Below, piece after piece: positions 49,888 through 57,666 of a DNA stretch of 64,000 nt. Below the pieces are notes generated by a model that ran no database searches, had not been told where the DNA came from, and saw nothing but the letters and a program-made list of their open reading frames with translations. The stretch comes from JBCCGI01 sp039029355 (lineage in GTDB: Bacteria; Planctomycetota; UBA1135; GCA-002686595): positions 62,001-126,000 of the forward strand of contig JBCCGI010000013.1 of NCBI GenBank assembly GCA_039029355.1, written 5' to 3'. The position numbers and the translations under genes are program-made. Every line of letters begins with the position of its first letter. The stretch's first letter is position 1.

Positions 49888-50610
49888 CTACACGCGCGTT
49901 CCCGAGCGCGATAGCCGCCAATCCTCCTCCTTCTTGAAGATCAAGAGGTGGTTGAAGCCGCGCAGGAAGAAGTTCCCTTCGGCGGCGGCGCGGTGGAAGT
50001 TGGGCCTCTCCAACTTGCGGTTGCCGCGCACTACCGCGATGTGGTCGACGGGCCGGAAGCGCGCCCGCAGCAGGGCGTAGAGCTCGAACCCGATGCCGAC
50101 GAAGCCCTTCTTCTTCTTCCAGGTGTCGGAGACGTACACCGCGAGATAGCGGCGGTCGCGAAGGCAGCGGTGGACCTGGTCGAAGACCGCGTCCATCGCC
50201 TCGAAGTAGCCCGGCTCGAAGGCGTCGAGCGTGCCGATGCACTCGCCCGTGCCCGAGTACTCGATGTGCGTCGAGTACGGCGGGTCCATGAAGAAGAAGT
50301 CGGCCGCGTCGTCCTCGAGCGGAAGGTCGCGGGCGTCGGCGCGGGTGATGTCGTCGCGCGTCGGGTCCACGTCGAAGCCGCGCCCGAGCCGCCCCAGGTC
50401 CGCCGCGACGTCGAGCGTCGTGCCTCCGCCGCAGAACGGGTCCACGACCAGGTCGCCCTCGCGCGTGTAGCGCTGGAGCAGGTTCCAGATCACGTACGCC
50501 GGCGTCCGGCCCTCGAAGCGCGGGTCCCCCATCGGCCGGTCGCCGTACTGCTGGGAGGGGTAGTGCCACAGTGTCGAGGTCGATAGCTTCAGCGGCTTCT
50601 TGCGTTGCAT
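49888..50610 (-). CDS. Orphan DNA methyltransferase (N4/N6 amino type)
   Basis: 240 residues. SAM-binding motif I VDPFCGGGTTLDVA (57-70) comes before the catalytic motif IV DPPYSTH (109-115). The N-terminus has WHYPSQQYGDRPMGDPRFEG, an arrangement seen in N4-cytosine and N6-adenine methyltransferases with fused TRD-poor architecture. No endonuclease or specificity gene is adjacent, so it is an orphan enzyme that could serve in regulation. The C-terminal RGFNHLLIFKKEEDW is conserved-looking. It is divergent from the hydrolase gene, with only 32 bp between the two starts, so promoters overlap the genes. Confidence 0.83.
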   Translation of the reverse strand: MQRKKPLKLSTSTLWHYPSQQYGDRPMGDPRFEGRTPAYVIWNLLQRYTREGDLVVDPFCGGGTTLDVAADLGRLGRGFDVDPTRDDITRADARDLPLEDDAADFFFMDPPYSTHIEYSGTGECIGTLDAFEPGYFEAMDAVFDQVHRCLRDRRYLAVYVSDTWKKKKGFVGIGFELYALLRARFRPVDHIAVVRGNRKLERPNFHRAAAEGNFFLRGFNHLLIFKKEEDWRLSRSGTRV

Positions 50611-50642
50611 CGGGAGCGCGTATCCTATCTGGGTTCGGCCCC

Positions 50643-51341
50643 ATGGCGACCCGACTCCAGCTCCCCTTCGCGTCTCGCGACCTCGACCACGTCTCGGCCC
50701 TCTACCAGGAGCCGGGCTGCGGACCGTCGCGTGGCGGCGTGCTGCTCGCGCACGGCGCGGGCTACCACATGGAGTCGCCCTTCATGACGCGGCTCGCCGA
50801 AGGGCTGGTCTCCCAGGGCTTCGGCGTCCTGCGCTTCAACTACCCCTACCGTGAGCGCGCGCTGCAGCAGGACAAGCGCATGCTGCCCCCGGACCGTGCG
50901 CCGGTCCTGGAGGGCGCCCACGCGGCGGCGCTGGCCGAGCTGACCGAGCGCAGCGGCGACGCACGCCCGCTCCTGGCCGGCAAGTCGCTCGGCGCGCGCA
51001 TCGGGACGCTGCTCGCCGCCAAGGACCACCCCTGCCGCGGGCTGATCCTGTTCGGCTACCCGCTGCACCCGGCCAAGCAGCCGCAGAAGGAGCGCTCCGA
51101 GCACTTCCCCGCCATCGTGCAGCCGGCGCTCTTCCTGCAGGGCACGCGCGACGAGCTGTGCGACCTGACGCTGCTCTCCACCGCCCTGGAGCGCTACGGC
51201 GGCACGCCCACGGTCGAGGTGCTGGACACCGCCGACCATTCGTTCCGAGTTTTGAAGAAGAGCGGGCTCTCCGAAGACGGCGTCTTCGAATGGCTGCTCG
51301 ACCGAGTTGACCGCTGGGAAGCCACGAGCTTCCCGACCTGA
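50643..51341 (+). CDS. KANL3/Tex30-family alpha/beta hydrolase
   Basis: 232 residues from the ATG at 50643; the frame to 50571 runs into the divergent gene. Alpha/beta-hydrolase fold with oxyanion-hole strand GVLLAHGAGYHMESPFM, nucleophile S115 in AGKSLGARIG, acid D170 in LQGTRDELCD and catalytic H199 in DTADHSFRV. The RFNYPYRERALQQDKRMLPP segment is typical of the KANL3/Tex30 group. No signal peptide, so cytoplasmic. Natural substrate unknown. The DUF2959 gene follows 19 bp later, possibly co-transcribed. Confidence 0.85.
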   Translation: MATRLQLPFASRDLDHVSALYQEPGCGPSRGGVLLAHGAGYHMESPFMTRLAEGLVSQGFGVLRFNYPYRERALQQDKRMLPPDRAPVLEGAHAAALAELTERSGDARPLLAGKSLGARIGTLLAAKDHPCRGLILFGYPLHPAKQPQKERSEHFPAIVQPALFLQGTRDELCDLTLLSTALERYGGTPTVEVLDTADHSFRVLKKSGLSEDGVFEWLLDRVDRWEATSFPT

Positions 51342-51360
51342 TCCGAAGGACACCCGACCG

Positions 51361-52014
51361 ATGAATCGCCTGTTCGCGCTCCTCCTCGCCTCCTCGTTCC
51401 TCCTCCTCGGCTCGTGCAAGAGCGCGTACTACGCCACGATGGAGAAGTTCGGCTACGAAAAGCGGGACCTCCTCGTCGGCGAGATCGAAGACGGTCGCGT
51501 CGAGACTGCCGAGGCCCAGGAGGAGTTCAAGACCACCTACGAGCTGTTCAAGCACGTCGCCGGCTACGACGGCGGCAACCTCGAGAAGGTCTACGAGAAC
51601 CTGCAGCTCGCCTACGACAACTGCTCCGAAGCCGCCGGTGACGTGAGCTCGCGCATCGCCGACATCGAGGGCGTGGCCGGCGACCTCTTCTCGGAGTGGC
51701 AGACCGAGATCAACGACATCACCACCGACTCGATCCGCAACCAGAGCGAGCAGATGCTGCTCGACACCAAGACGCGCTACACCGACCTGATCGGCGCCAT
51801 GAAGCGGGCCGAGGACAAGATGGCGCCGGTACTCCAGGTCTTTAACGACCACGTGCTGTTCCTCAAGCACAACCTGAACGCGCAGGCCATCGCCTCGCTG
51901 CAGGACGTGGTGCTGGAGATCGAGGGCGACGTGGACGCCCTCATCGCCGACATGGAGGCCTCGATCCAGGAGGCCGACGCCTTCCTCCAGTCGATGGGAG
52001 CCGAGGGCGCCTAG
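51361..52014 (+). CDS. DUF2959 family lipoprotein
   Basis: 217 residues from the ATG at 51361 (AAGGA upstream). The N-terminus MNRLFALLLASSFLLLGSC carries a lipobox ending at Cys19, so it is a lipid-anchored envelope protein. The rest matches DUF2959: FGYEKRDLLVGEIEDGRVET, FKTTYELFKHVAGYDGGNLE, a long helical bundle with NDHVLFLKHNLNAQAIASLQ near the end. Predicted coiled coils throughout. Function unknown in the family; probably structural. Hairpins just downstream (GAGCC 52031-52035 / GGCTC 52051-52055) may end transcription. Confidence 0.88.
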   Translation: MNRLFALLLASSFLLLGSCKSAYYATMEKFGYEKRDLLVGEIEDGRVETAEAQEEFKTTYELFKHVAGYDGGNLEKVYENLQLAYDNCSEAAGDVSSRIADIEGVAGDLFSEWQTEINDITTDSIRNQSEQMLLDTKTRYTDLIGAMKRAEDKMAPVLQVFNDHVLFLKHNLNAQAIASLQDVVLEIEGDVDALIADMEASIQEADAFLQSMGAEGA

Positions 52015-52073
52015 GCCCCGGCTGCGCCGCGAGCCCCTTCCGCGGGGAGCGGCTCAGGCGTTATTCTCCCCGT

Positions 52074-52094
52074 CCCCGCCCGCGGTGGGCGGGG
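52074..52094 (+). promoter_or_regulatory. GC hairpin in the sodN leader
   Basis: Perfect 8-bp stem (CCCCGCCC 52074-52081 / GGGCGGGG 52087-52094) with a 5-nt loop, 32 nt before the sodN GTG start. No T-tract. May be the downstream half of the DUF2959 terminator or a leader element of sodN. Confidence 0.35.
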
Positions 52095-52126
52095 AGCATC
52101 CGAATCCTACGCACGAGGTCTTTACC

Positions 52127-52654
52127 GTGATCCGCACGACGCTGCTGCTCGCCGCCCTCCCGTTCCTCGCCGCCCCGCGCTCCGCGCCCGCCCCGGCCGC
52201 TCCGGCGGCCCCGGTCCACTGCCAGGTGCCCTGCGGGATCTACGGCGACCGGATGCGCATCGACATGCTGATGGAAGACGCCGCGACCATCGAGAAGGGC
52301 ATGGCGATGATCACGCAGCTCGAGCAGGAGGGCGCCGGCAGCGCCAACCAGATGGTCCGCTGGGTGATGAACAAGGACGAGCACGCCCAGGCCATCCAGG
52401 AGACCGTCGCCTCGTACTGGCTCGCCCAGCGCATCAAGGCGCCCAAGGAGGCGACCGAGGAGGCGATGGCCAAGTACCACAAGCAGCTGACGCTGATGCA
52501 CGGCATCACGGTCGCCGCGATGAAGTGCAAGCAGACGGTCGCCAAGGAGCACGTCGAGCAGATGCGCAAGCTGGCGATCGAGTTCAGCGCCACGTACTTC
52601 ACGGCGGAAGATCTCCAGCACATCCGCAGCCACCACGACGACGATCACCGCTAG
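52127..52654 (+). CDS. sodN: Nickel superoxide dismutase with export-like leader
   Basis: Dismutates superoxide using a mononuclear Ni centre. GTG at 52127 with GAGG upstream; 175 residues. The nickel hook HCQVPCGIYGD is at 31-41; its His31, Cys32 and Cys36 correspond to His1, Cys2 and Cys6 of mature NiSOD, so the first 30 residues must be removed to form the active site. That leader is not the usual short acidic NiSOD propeptide: it is a hydrophobic stretch (IRTTLLLAALPFLAA) followed by an Ala/Pro run, like a Sec signal plus linker. The rest is the four-helix bundle (IEKGMAMITQLEQEGAGSAN, YHKQLTLMHGITVAAMKCKQ). No sodX-type maturation protease gene is adjacent. Confidence 0.9.
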   Translation: MIRTTLLLAALPFLAAPRSAPAPAAPAAPVHCQVPCGIYGDRMRIDMLMEDAATIEKGMAMITQLEQEGAGSANQMVRWVMNKDEHAQAIQETVASYWLAQRIKAPKEATEEAMAKYHKQLTLMHGITVAAMKCKQTVAKEHVEQMRKLAIEFSATYFTAEDLQHIRSHHDDDHR

Positions 52655-52667
52655 ATCGACGGCCCAC

Positions 52668-52719
52668 GCCTCGCTCCCGCCGCGGCCTGGAGGCCTCGAC
52701 CTCTCGGCGGGAGTGAGGC
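52668..52719. terminator. Long hairpin between convergent sodN and GNAT genes
   Basis: 15-bp stem (GCCTCGCTCCCGCCG 52668-52682 / CGGCGGGAGTGAGGC 52705-52719, one G-U) in the gap between converging genes, immediately followed by a second perfect stem at 52721-52746. No T-tract; probably a bidirectional barrier. Confidence 0.6.
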
Positions 52720-52720
52720 G

Positions 52721-52746
52721 CGCGGGCGGTGCCGCCACCGCCCGCG
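52721..52746. terminator. Second hairpin between sodN and GNAT genes
   Basis: Perfect 10-bp stem (CGCGGGCGGT 52721-52730 / ACCGCCCGCG 52737-52746) with a 6-nt loop. It ends 10 bases before the GNAT gene stop. Confidence 0.5.
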
Positions 52747-52756
52747 GCGGGCGACG

Positions 52757-53293
52757 CTAGCCGTCGTCGCGCAGCCAGGCCATGGCGATGGTGTCGACGT
52801 ACTCGCCGTCGCGCCACGCGTACTTGCGGTACACGCCCTCGCGCTGGAAGCCGAGCTTCTCGTAGAGCCGGATCGCGGGCTCGTTGTCGACGAAGACGCC
52901 CAGCTCGATGCGCTCGATGTGCAGCCAGTTCACGGCCAGGTCGAGCGCGGCCTCCATCAGCCGCGTCCCGATGCCGCGGCCCTGGAAGTCGTCGTGGACC
53001 TGCATGCCGAGGGAGGCCGAGTGGCTGCGACGGGGCCGCGGGTGCCGGTGGAGCCCGATCATGCCCACCACGCGGTCGCGGCCCTGGTCGCGCACGACCG
53101 CGACCAGCGTGTGACGCTGGGCGTCGACCTTGAGCATCTGCTCGCGGATGTCGAGCGGCGAGCGATACGGGGACTGCAGCGTCCCGCGCACGCAGCCCGG
53201 CTGGTGGAAGAGGTCGATGACGTCGTCGATGTCGCCCTCGGCGAGGGCCCGGATCTCGACGCCTTCGAGCTGCGGGCGCTGGTCGGGGCTCAT
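52757..53293 (-). CDS. GNAT-family N-acetyltransferase
   Basis: 178 residues from the ATG at 53293. GNAT fold: N-terminal VEIRALAEGDIDDVIDLFHQ, acetyl-CoA-binding motif A in VHDDFQGRGIGTRLMEAALD (R/Q-x-x-G-x-G/A), then the motif B stretch IELGVFVDNEPAIRLYEKLG and FQREGVYRKYAWRDGEYVDT. Closest in pattern to PhnO/RimJ-like L-amino-acid or small-molecule acetyltransferases; substrate unknown. A much longer frame through 54325 in the same register is out of frame with the M3 peptidase and is a shadow. It lies 17 bp downstream of the M3 peptidase and is probably co-transcribed. Confidence 0.87.
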   Translation of the reverse strand: MSPDQRPQLEGVEIRALAEGDIDDVIDLFHQPGCVRGTLQSPYRSPLDIREQMLKVDAQRHTLVAVVRDQGRDRVVGMIGLHRHPRPRRSHSASLGMQVHDDFQGRGIGTRLMEAALDLAVNWLHIERIELGVFVDNEPAIRLYEKLGFQREGVYRKYAWRDGEYVDTIAMAWLRDDG

Positions 53294-53310
53294 GAGGACC
53301 ACACGACGCG

Positions 53311-55221
53311 CTAGCGCGTCAGCCAGCCCTCGAAGGCCTCGAAGCCGTAGTCGCGGCCGAGGAAGTCGCGCACCAGCTCCTTGCCGTCCTTCGAGCCGCC
53401 CGGGCCGAGCACCTTGCCGCGGTACTCGTTGGCGGTCGAGGTCTCCATCAGGTCGCCTTCGAAGCGCGTGAAGAGGTCCTTCGCGATGACCAGCGACCAC
53501 ATGTAGGTGTAGTACATCGCCGAGTAGCCGTGCAGGTGGCCGAACGAAGCGTGGAAGTTCGTACCGTCGGTGTGCGGCGTGGGCAGCAGCTCGGTCTTCA
53601 GCGCGACCATGTCGCGCGTGACGTCGACGTCGGCGGGGTCGCGGTCGTAGTACGTGAGCGACAGCCGCGCGAAGAACATCTGCTGGAGCACCTGCAGTCC
53701 CTTGCCGTACTCCTCGGCCGAGCGCATGCGCTGCACCATCTCGGCCGGGATCGGCTCGCCGGTTTCGTAGTGCGTCGCGAAGGTGGCGAGGACGTCCGGG
53801 CTCCAGGCCCACTCCTCGAACATCTGGCTGGGCACCTCGACGAAGTCCCACTCGGTCGCGACGCCCGAGAAGCGCGCGAAGCGTTGCGCGCCGCCGAACA
53901 GGTGGTGCAGCAGGTGGCCGAACTCGTGGAAGAACGTCGTCACCTGGTCGTGCAGCAGCAGCGCCGGGTCGTCGTCCGTGGGCTCGGGGAAGTTGCACGC
54001 GATGCACGCCTCGGGCAGCACGTCGCCGCTGACGCCTTCGGAGATGTGGAACATCGCCGCGTGCTTGAACTTGTTCTCGCGCGGGTGCATGTCGAGGAAG
54101 AAGCGCGCGCTCACCTCGCCACCGTCGAGGATCTCGTAGCAGCGGACCGACGGGTGCCAGACGTCCGCGTCGGGCACCTCGCGGAAGTCGACGCCGTAGA
54201 GCGACGCGCTGGTCTTCAGCACCCCGTCGAGCACGCGCGGGAAGGCGAAGTAGGGGCGTGCCTCCTGGGAGTCGAAGCCGTGACGGCTGGCCTTGACGCG
54301 CTCGGTGAGGAAGAGCCGCTCCCACTCGTTGACCACGTCGGCGCCCTGGTCGAGCTGGCGCTTCTGCTCGAGCAGCTCGGCGAACTCGGCCTCGGCGCGC
54401 GGGCGCGCGAGGTCGACGATGCGGTCGAGGAAGCCGCGCACCTCGGCGGCGCTCGTGACCATCTTGTCCTCGGTGACGTAGTCGGCGTAGTTGGCGTAGC
54501 CGAGGGTCGAGGCAAGCTCGTGGCGCTTGGCGAGGAGCCGCGGCAACAGCTCGACGTTCTCGGGCATCGCGCGGTTGGTCGAGGCCAGCAGGAAGCCGCG
54601 CTTCACGTCGCTGCGCTCGGCGAACGACAGCACCGCCATGCGCTCGGCCGGATCGGTCGACAACTCGACGGTGCCGTCCTCGCGCTCGGGGTGCGCGGCG
54701 AGGAAGTCGGCCGGCAGCCCCGCGAGCCCGGCGTGGCCGTCCTCGACCACGTACGTGCGCCCGCCGGTCATGATGTTGCGATCAAACTCCTGCCCGATGC
54801 GCACGAGCTCCTCCTGGAGCCCACGCACCTTTTCGCGCGTCGCCTCATCGCGGTCGACGCCGCTGCGGCGGTAGTCGCGCAGCGCGTGCTCGAGCACGCG
54901 CGCATCCTCGGCCGGCGCGCCGGCCGGGTCGAGGGCGCGCAGCCGGTCGTAGACGCCGCGGTGCAGGGCGATCTCGGTCGAGAGCGCTGCGATCTCCTGC
55001 TCGAGCTCCTCGCAGGTCTCGCGCACGTCGTCCTGCGGGTGGGCGTGGGTGAAGAGGTGCACCCGGCCGGCAACGCCGTTCAGCGGCCGGCGGAGCTGGT
55101 CGAAGGCGAGCACGGCGTCCGAGAAGGAGGTGTCGGCCGGAAGCTCGAGGAAGCGGTCGACGTTGGCACGGCAGCGGGCAATCGCTTCCCGCGCCTCAGC
55201 TGCGAAGGCTTGGGCGTCCAT
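53311..55221 (-). CDS. M3-family oligopeptidase
   Basis: 636-residue zinc metallopeptidase (thimet oligopeptidase/PepF group). Active site FFHEFGHLLHHLFG near residue 430 gives the HExxH pair; the third ligand Glu lies in the following VATEWDFVEVPSQMFEEWAW segment, with further family blocks FARFSGVATEWDF, GYSAMYYTYMWSLVIAKDLF and GSKDGKELVRDFLGRDYGFE. No signal peptide, so it degrades short peptides in the cytoplasm. The full catalytic set is intact. Part of a minus-strand series with inositol-phosphate synthase upstream (42-bp gap) and GNAT downstream. Confidence 0.93.
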   Translation of the reverse strand: MDAQAFAAEAREAIARCRANVDRFLELPADTSFSDAVLAFDQLRRPLNGVAGRVHLFTHAHPQDDVRETCEELEQEIAALSTEIALHRGVYDRLRALDPAGAPAEDARVLEHALRDYRRSGVDRDEATREKVRGLQEELVRIGQEFDRNIMTGGRTYVVEDGHAGLAGLPADFLAAHPEREDGTVELSTDPAERMAVLSFAERSDVKRGFLLASTNRAMPENVELLPRLLAKRHELASTLGYANYADYVTEDKMVTSAAEVRGFLDRIVDLARPRAEAEFAELLEQKRQLDQGADVVNEWERLFLTERVKASRHGFDSQEARPYFAFPRVLDGVLKTSASLYGVDFREVPDADVWHPSVRCYEILDGGEVSARFFLDMHPRENKFKHAAMFHISEGVSGDVLPEACIACNFPEPTDDDPALLLHDQVTTFFHEFGHLLHHLFGGAQRFARFSGVATEWDFVEVPSQMFEEWAWSPDVLATFATHYETGEPIPAEMVQRMRSAEEYGKGLQVLQQMFFARLSLTYYDRDPADVDVTRDMVALKTELLPTPHTDGTNFHASFGHLHGYSAMYYTYMWSLVIAKDLFTRFEGDLMETSTANEYRGKVLGPGGSKDGKELVRDFLGRDYGFEAFEGWLTR

Positions 55222-55263
55222 CTTGTTGTCCTGTCGGGACGGAGAGCCGTCCGGTGTCAGGTG

Positions 55264-56496
55264 TCAGGCGTCGGCGAGCACGCGCTCGCCGTAATCGAGG
55301 AGGGCGCGGAACTGCGCGTGGAAGTCGTGCTCGGCCGCGCCCTTGGCCGTGAGCGGCGACTTGAAGAAGCAGGCGGCCTGCTCCATCTCGCCCGCCTCGC
55401 CGCGCGCCGCCGCCAGATCGGTCAGGCGCACCAGGTCGAGCACGAGCGGAGCGGCCAGGGCCGAGTCGCTGCCCTGCCAGGTCAGCTGCAGGCTCATCCG
55501 CGCCCCGAGGAAGCCCTCGAAGTGGATGAAGTCCCAGGCGGTCTTCCAGTCGTGCAGCGACGGAACGAAGTCGATGCCGACCTCGGTGTGCAGGCTCTCG
55601 TTCGACGGGCCGAGGATCGCGCGCAGCGCGGCGTCCTTGCTGCGCCGCTTGGCCTCGCGCCGCACCGGGTCCGAGAGCACCTCGCCGTCGCGGTTGCCGA
55701 GCATGTTGTAGCCCTGCCACGACATCACGCGCAGCGCGCGCGCCGCGAACATCGGTGCGAGCGCCGTCTTCAGGAGCGTCTCGCCCGTCTTGCCGTCGTT
55801 CCCGCAGTGGGGCATGCCCTCGCGCAGCGCCAGCTCGCGAAGCGCCGGCAGCGACGCGCCGCGGTTCGGCGTGAAGTTCACGAAGGGGCAACCGCACTGC
55901 AGCGCGGCAAAGGCGTACACCGATGAGGCCGGCAGCTCGGCAACGTCGCTCTCGAGGTCGGTCTCCAGCCGGCCGAGCTTCGACCAAGCCTCGCGCTCCT
56001 CGCGCCAGGACTCGGTGCTCGCGACGTACACGACCAGGACGCGGTCGAGGTTGAGCCCTTCGCGGAACGACACCAGGTCGGCCGAGATGCGCTCGATCTG
56101 CTCGATCTGCGGCGCCGCGCCGAGCCGCGCCGACTCGGGGTCCAGGTCCGCCAGCCCCACCTCGGGGCCGTCGAGCACGCCGGGCCGGATGCGGGCCTCG
56201 AACGCGGCGGCGTCGGAGGCGCCGGCGGCGACCAGGTCGGCCGGCAGCACGCCGTGCCGCGCGAGGTCCGCGGCGGTCGAGCTCTGATCGCCGCGCAGAA
56301 TGTCGTGGCCACCGAGCACGATCTCGTCGAACCCGACCAGCGGCAGCGCCGCCAGCGGGCCGCGCGCGGTCGTGATGCCGGTCGGCTCGATCATGCTCTG
56401 CCGCAGCCCCGACAGGCCATAGGCAACGCAGGTGGAGATCGCGCCGCGCGCCCCCACCAACCACACTCCGAGCCGGCGTCCTGTTTGTTCCTGCAT
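55264..56496 (-). CDS. ino1: Inositol-3-phosphate synthase
   Basis: Converts glucose-6-phosphate to L-myo-inositol-1(3)-phosphate, NAD-dependent. The ATG at 56496 gives 410 residues; an upstream frame to 56634 enters the previous gene. Rossmann start RLGVWLVGARGAISTCVAYG, VVYVASTESWR, the family hallmark CGCPFVNFTPNRGASLPALR, the catalytic GNDGKTGETLLKTALAPMFA, and SWQGYNMLGNRDGEVLSDP. ESLHTEVGIDFVPSLHDWKT and GARMSLQLTWQGSDSALAAP fit the C-terminal domain. Inositol phosphate in bacteria can feed phosphatidylinositol lipids or compatible solutes. It begins 4 bases after the stop of the membrane protein gene. Confidence 0.93.
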   Translation of the reverse strand: MQEQTGRRLGVWLVGARGAISTCVAYGLSGLRQSMIEPTGITTARGPLAALPLVGFDEIVLGGHDILRGDQSSTAADLARHGVLPADLVAAGASDAAAFEARIRPGVLDGPEVGLADLDPESARLGAAPQIEQIERISADLVSFREGLNLDRVLVVYVASTESWREEREAWSKLGRLETDLESDVAELPASSVYAFAALQCGCPFVNFTPNRGASLPALRELALREGMPHCGNDGKTGETLLKTALAPMFAARALRVMSWQGYNMLGNRDGEVLSDPVRREAKRRSKDAALRAILGPSNESLHTEVGIDFVPSLHDWKTAWDFIHFEGFLGARMSLQLTWQGSDSALAAPLVLDLVRLTDLAAARGEAGEMEQAACFFKSPLTAKGAAEHDFHAQFRALLDYGERVLADA

Positions 56497-56500
56497 TGGG

Positions 56501-57583
56501 CTACTCGTCCGCGGCGTCGCGCGTGCGCTCCAGCCAGCGGCGCACGACGTCGTCGTACTCCGCAGGCCACCAGGCGCCCGCGCTCGAGCCGCTCTCGACC
56601 GCGCCCCGGGCGGCCGGAACGGGGCGGCCCTCACCGGTCGAGGGCCCGTCCCCGCCCCCCTCGCCGGAGGTGGCGTCGAGTGGAGTCGAGCCGGACATTG
56701 TGCCGTCTTCGGGGCCTCCCGTCACTCCGCCGCCCCCGGCTCCCTCGCCCCCCGCCCCCCCGCCGTCCGCGGGCTCGTCCGGGGCCTCGGGCTCGGTTCC
56801 GGCCGCCGCGTGCTCGCGCTGGAGGACCTGCCGGACGGCGTCGAGCCAGCTTCTCGATTCGGTTAGGGAGCGGCCGAGCTCCGGGGTCCGGGCGGCCTCG
56901 TCGCCGAGGGCCGCCAACTTGCGGTCCAGCTCCTCGACCCGCCGCAGGGCCGCCTCGGGGTCCTCCTCGCGCAGCTGCTCGAGGTCGCGGGCGAGCTGAC
57001 GGGCCTGCGCCAGCGCCGCCTGGGCCTGGCGGGCGGTCTCCAGCGGGGTGCCCTCGGACTCGATCGCGGCGACCTGGACGCCCTCCAGGCCCTCGATCAG
57101 CCCGCGCGCCACCCCGGTCAGGCTCGGGACCTCGGGCTCCGAGCGGGTGAGCTGCAGCGCCACCGCGAGCGCGGTCGCGGCCAGGAGCGGCGCCGCCACC
57201 GGCAGCGCCAGGGGCGGCAGCACCGCGCGCAGGGCGTCGCGCCGCCGCAGCCGCGACAGGACGCGGCCCAGGAGCAGCCGCGCGAGCGGAGCCTGGGCCT
57301 CCTCGCGCAGCTCCAGCTCGTAGGCCGTCACCAGCGCTCCCTGGTGCCGCAGCTTGCGGTCGATCCTGCGCGCGACCTCATGCGGCGCGACGCGGTGCTC
57401 CAGCTTCCACGAGCTCGCGCAGAGCAGGCCGCCGAGCACCGCCGCGATCCACAGGTCGACCCGCCCGAGCGCAACGCCGCCGAGCGCCCCGGCCGAGAGC
57501 ACCAGGCACAGGGCCGACACGCCGAGCAGCACGCTCTCCCCCCACCGCGCGGCCGAGAGGCCGAACCACGCATGGCGCACCAC
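56501..57583 (-). CDS. Membrane protein with coiled coil and Gly/Ala-rich tail, unknown function
   Basis: About 360 residues if started at the GTG at 57583 (or the next, 57580). The frame stays open to 57838 but overlaps the YdjY gene, so a start after 57667 is expected; no strong ribosome binding site is visible and the start is uncertain. Two hydrophobic regions near the N-terminus (VLLGVSALCLVLSAG and LWIAAVLGGLLCASSW) and one near 160 (LALPVAAPLLAATALAVALQ). Then a helical coiled-coil part (AQAALAQARQLARDLEQLRE, RVEELDRKLAALGDEAARTP) and a low-complexity Gly/Ser/Pro stretch, ending with YDDVVRRWLERTRDAADE. The layout resembles the N-terminal part of DUF4175-type proteins; identity not established. 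Confidence 0.6.
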   Translation of the reverse strand: MVRHAWFGLSAARWGESVLLGVSALCLVLSAGALGGVALGRVDLWIAAVLGGLLCASSWKLEHRVAPHEVARRIDRKLRHQGALVTAYELELREEAQAPLARLLLGRVLSRLRRRDALRAVLPPLALPVAAPLLAATALAVALQLTRSEPEVPSLTGVARGLIEGLEGVQVAAIESEGTPLETARQAQAALAQARQLARDLEQLREEDPEAALRRVEELDRKLAALGDEAARTPELGRSLTESRSWLDAVRQVLQREHAAAGTEPEAPDEPADGGGAGGEGAGGGGVTGGPEDGTMSGSTPLDATSGEGGGDGPSTGEGRPVPAARGAVESGSSAGAWWPAEYDDVVRRWLERTRDAADE

Positions 57584-57666
57584 GCCGGCGACCGAGGACG
57601 GCGAGCCCTCGTCGCCGCGCAGGTCCCCGGTGCGCCACGAGCGCTCCGTACCGCCGGCGCGGGCCG

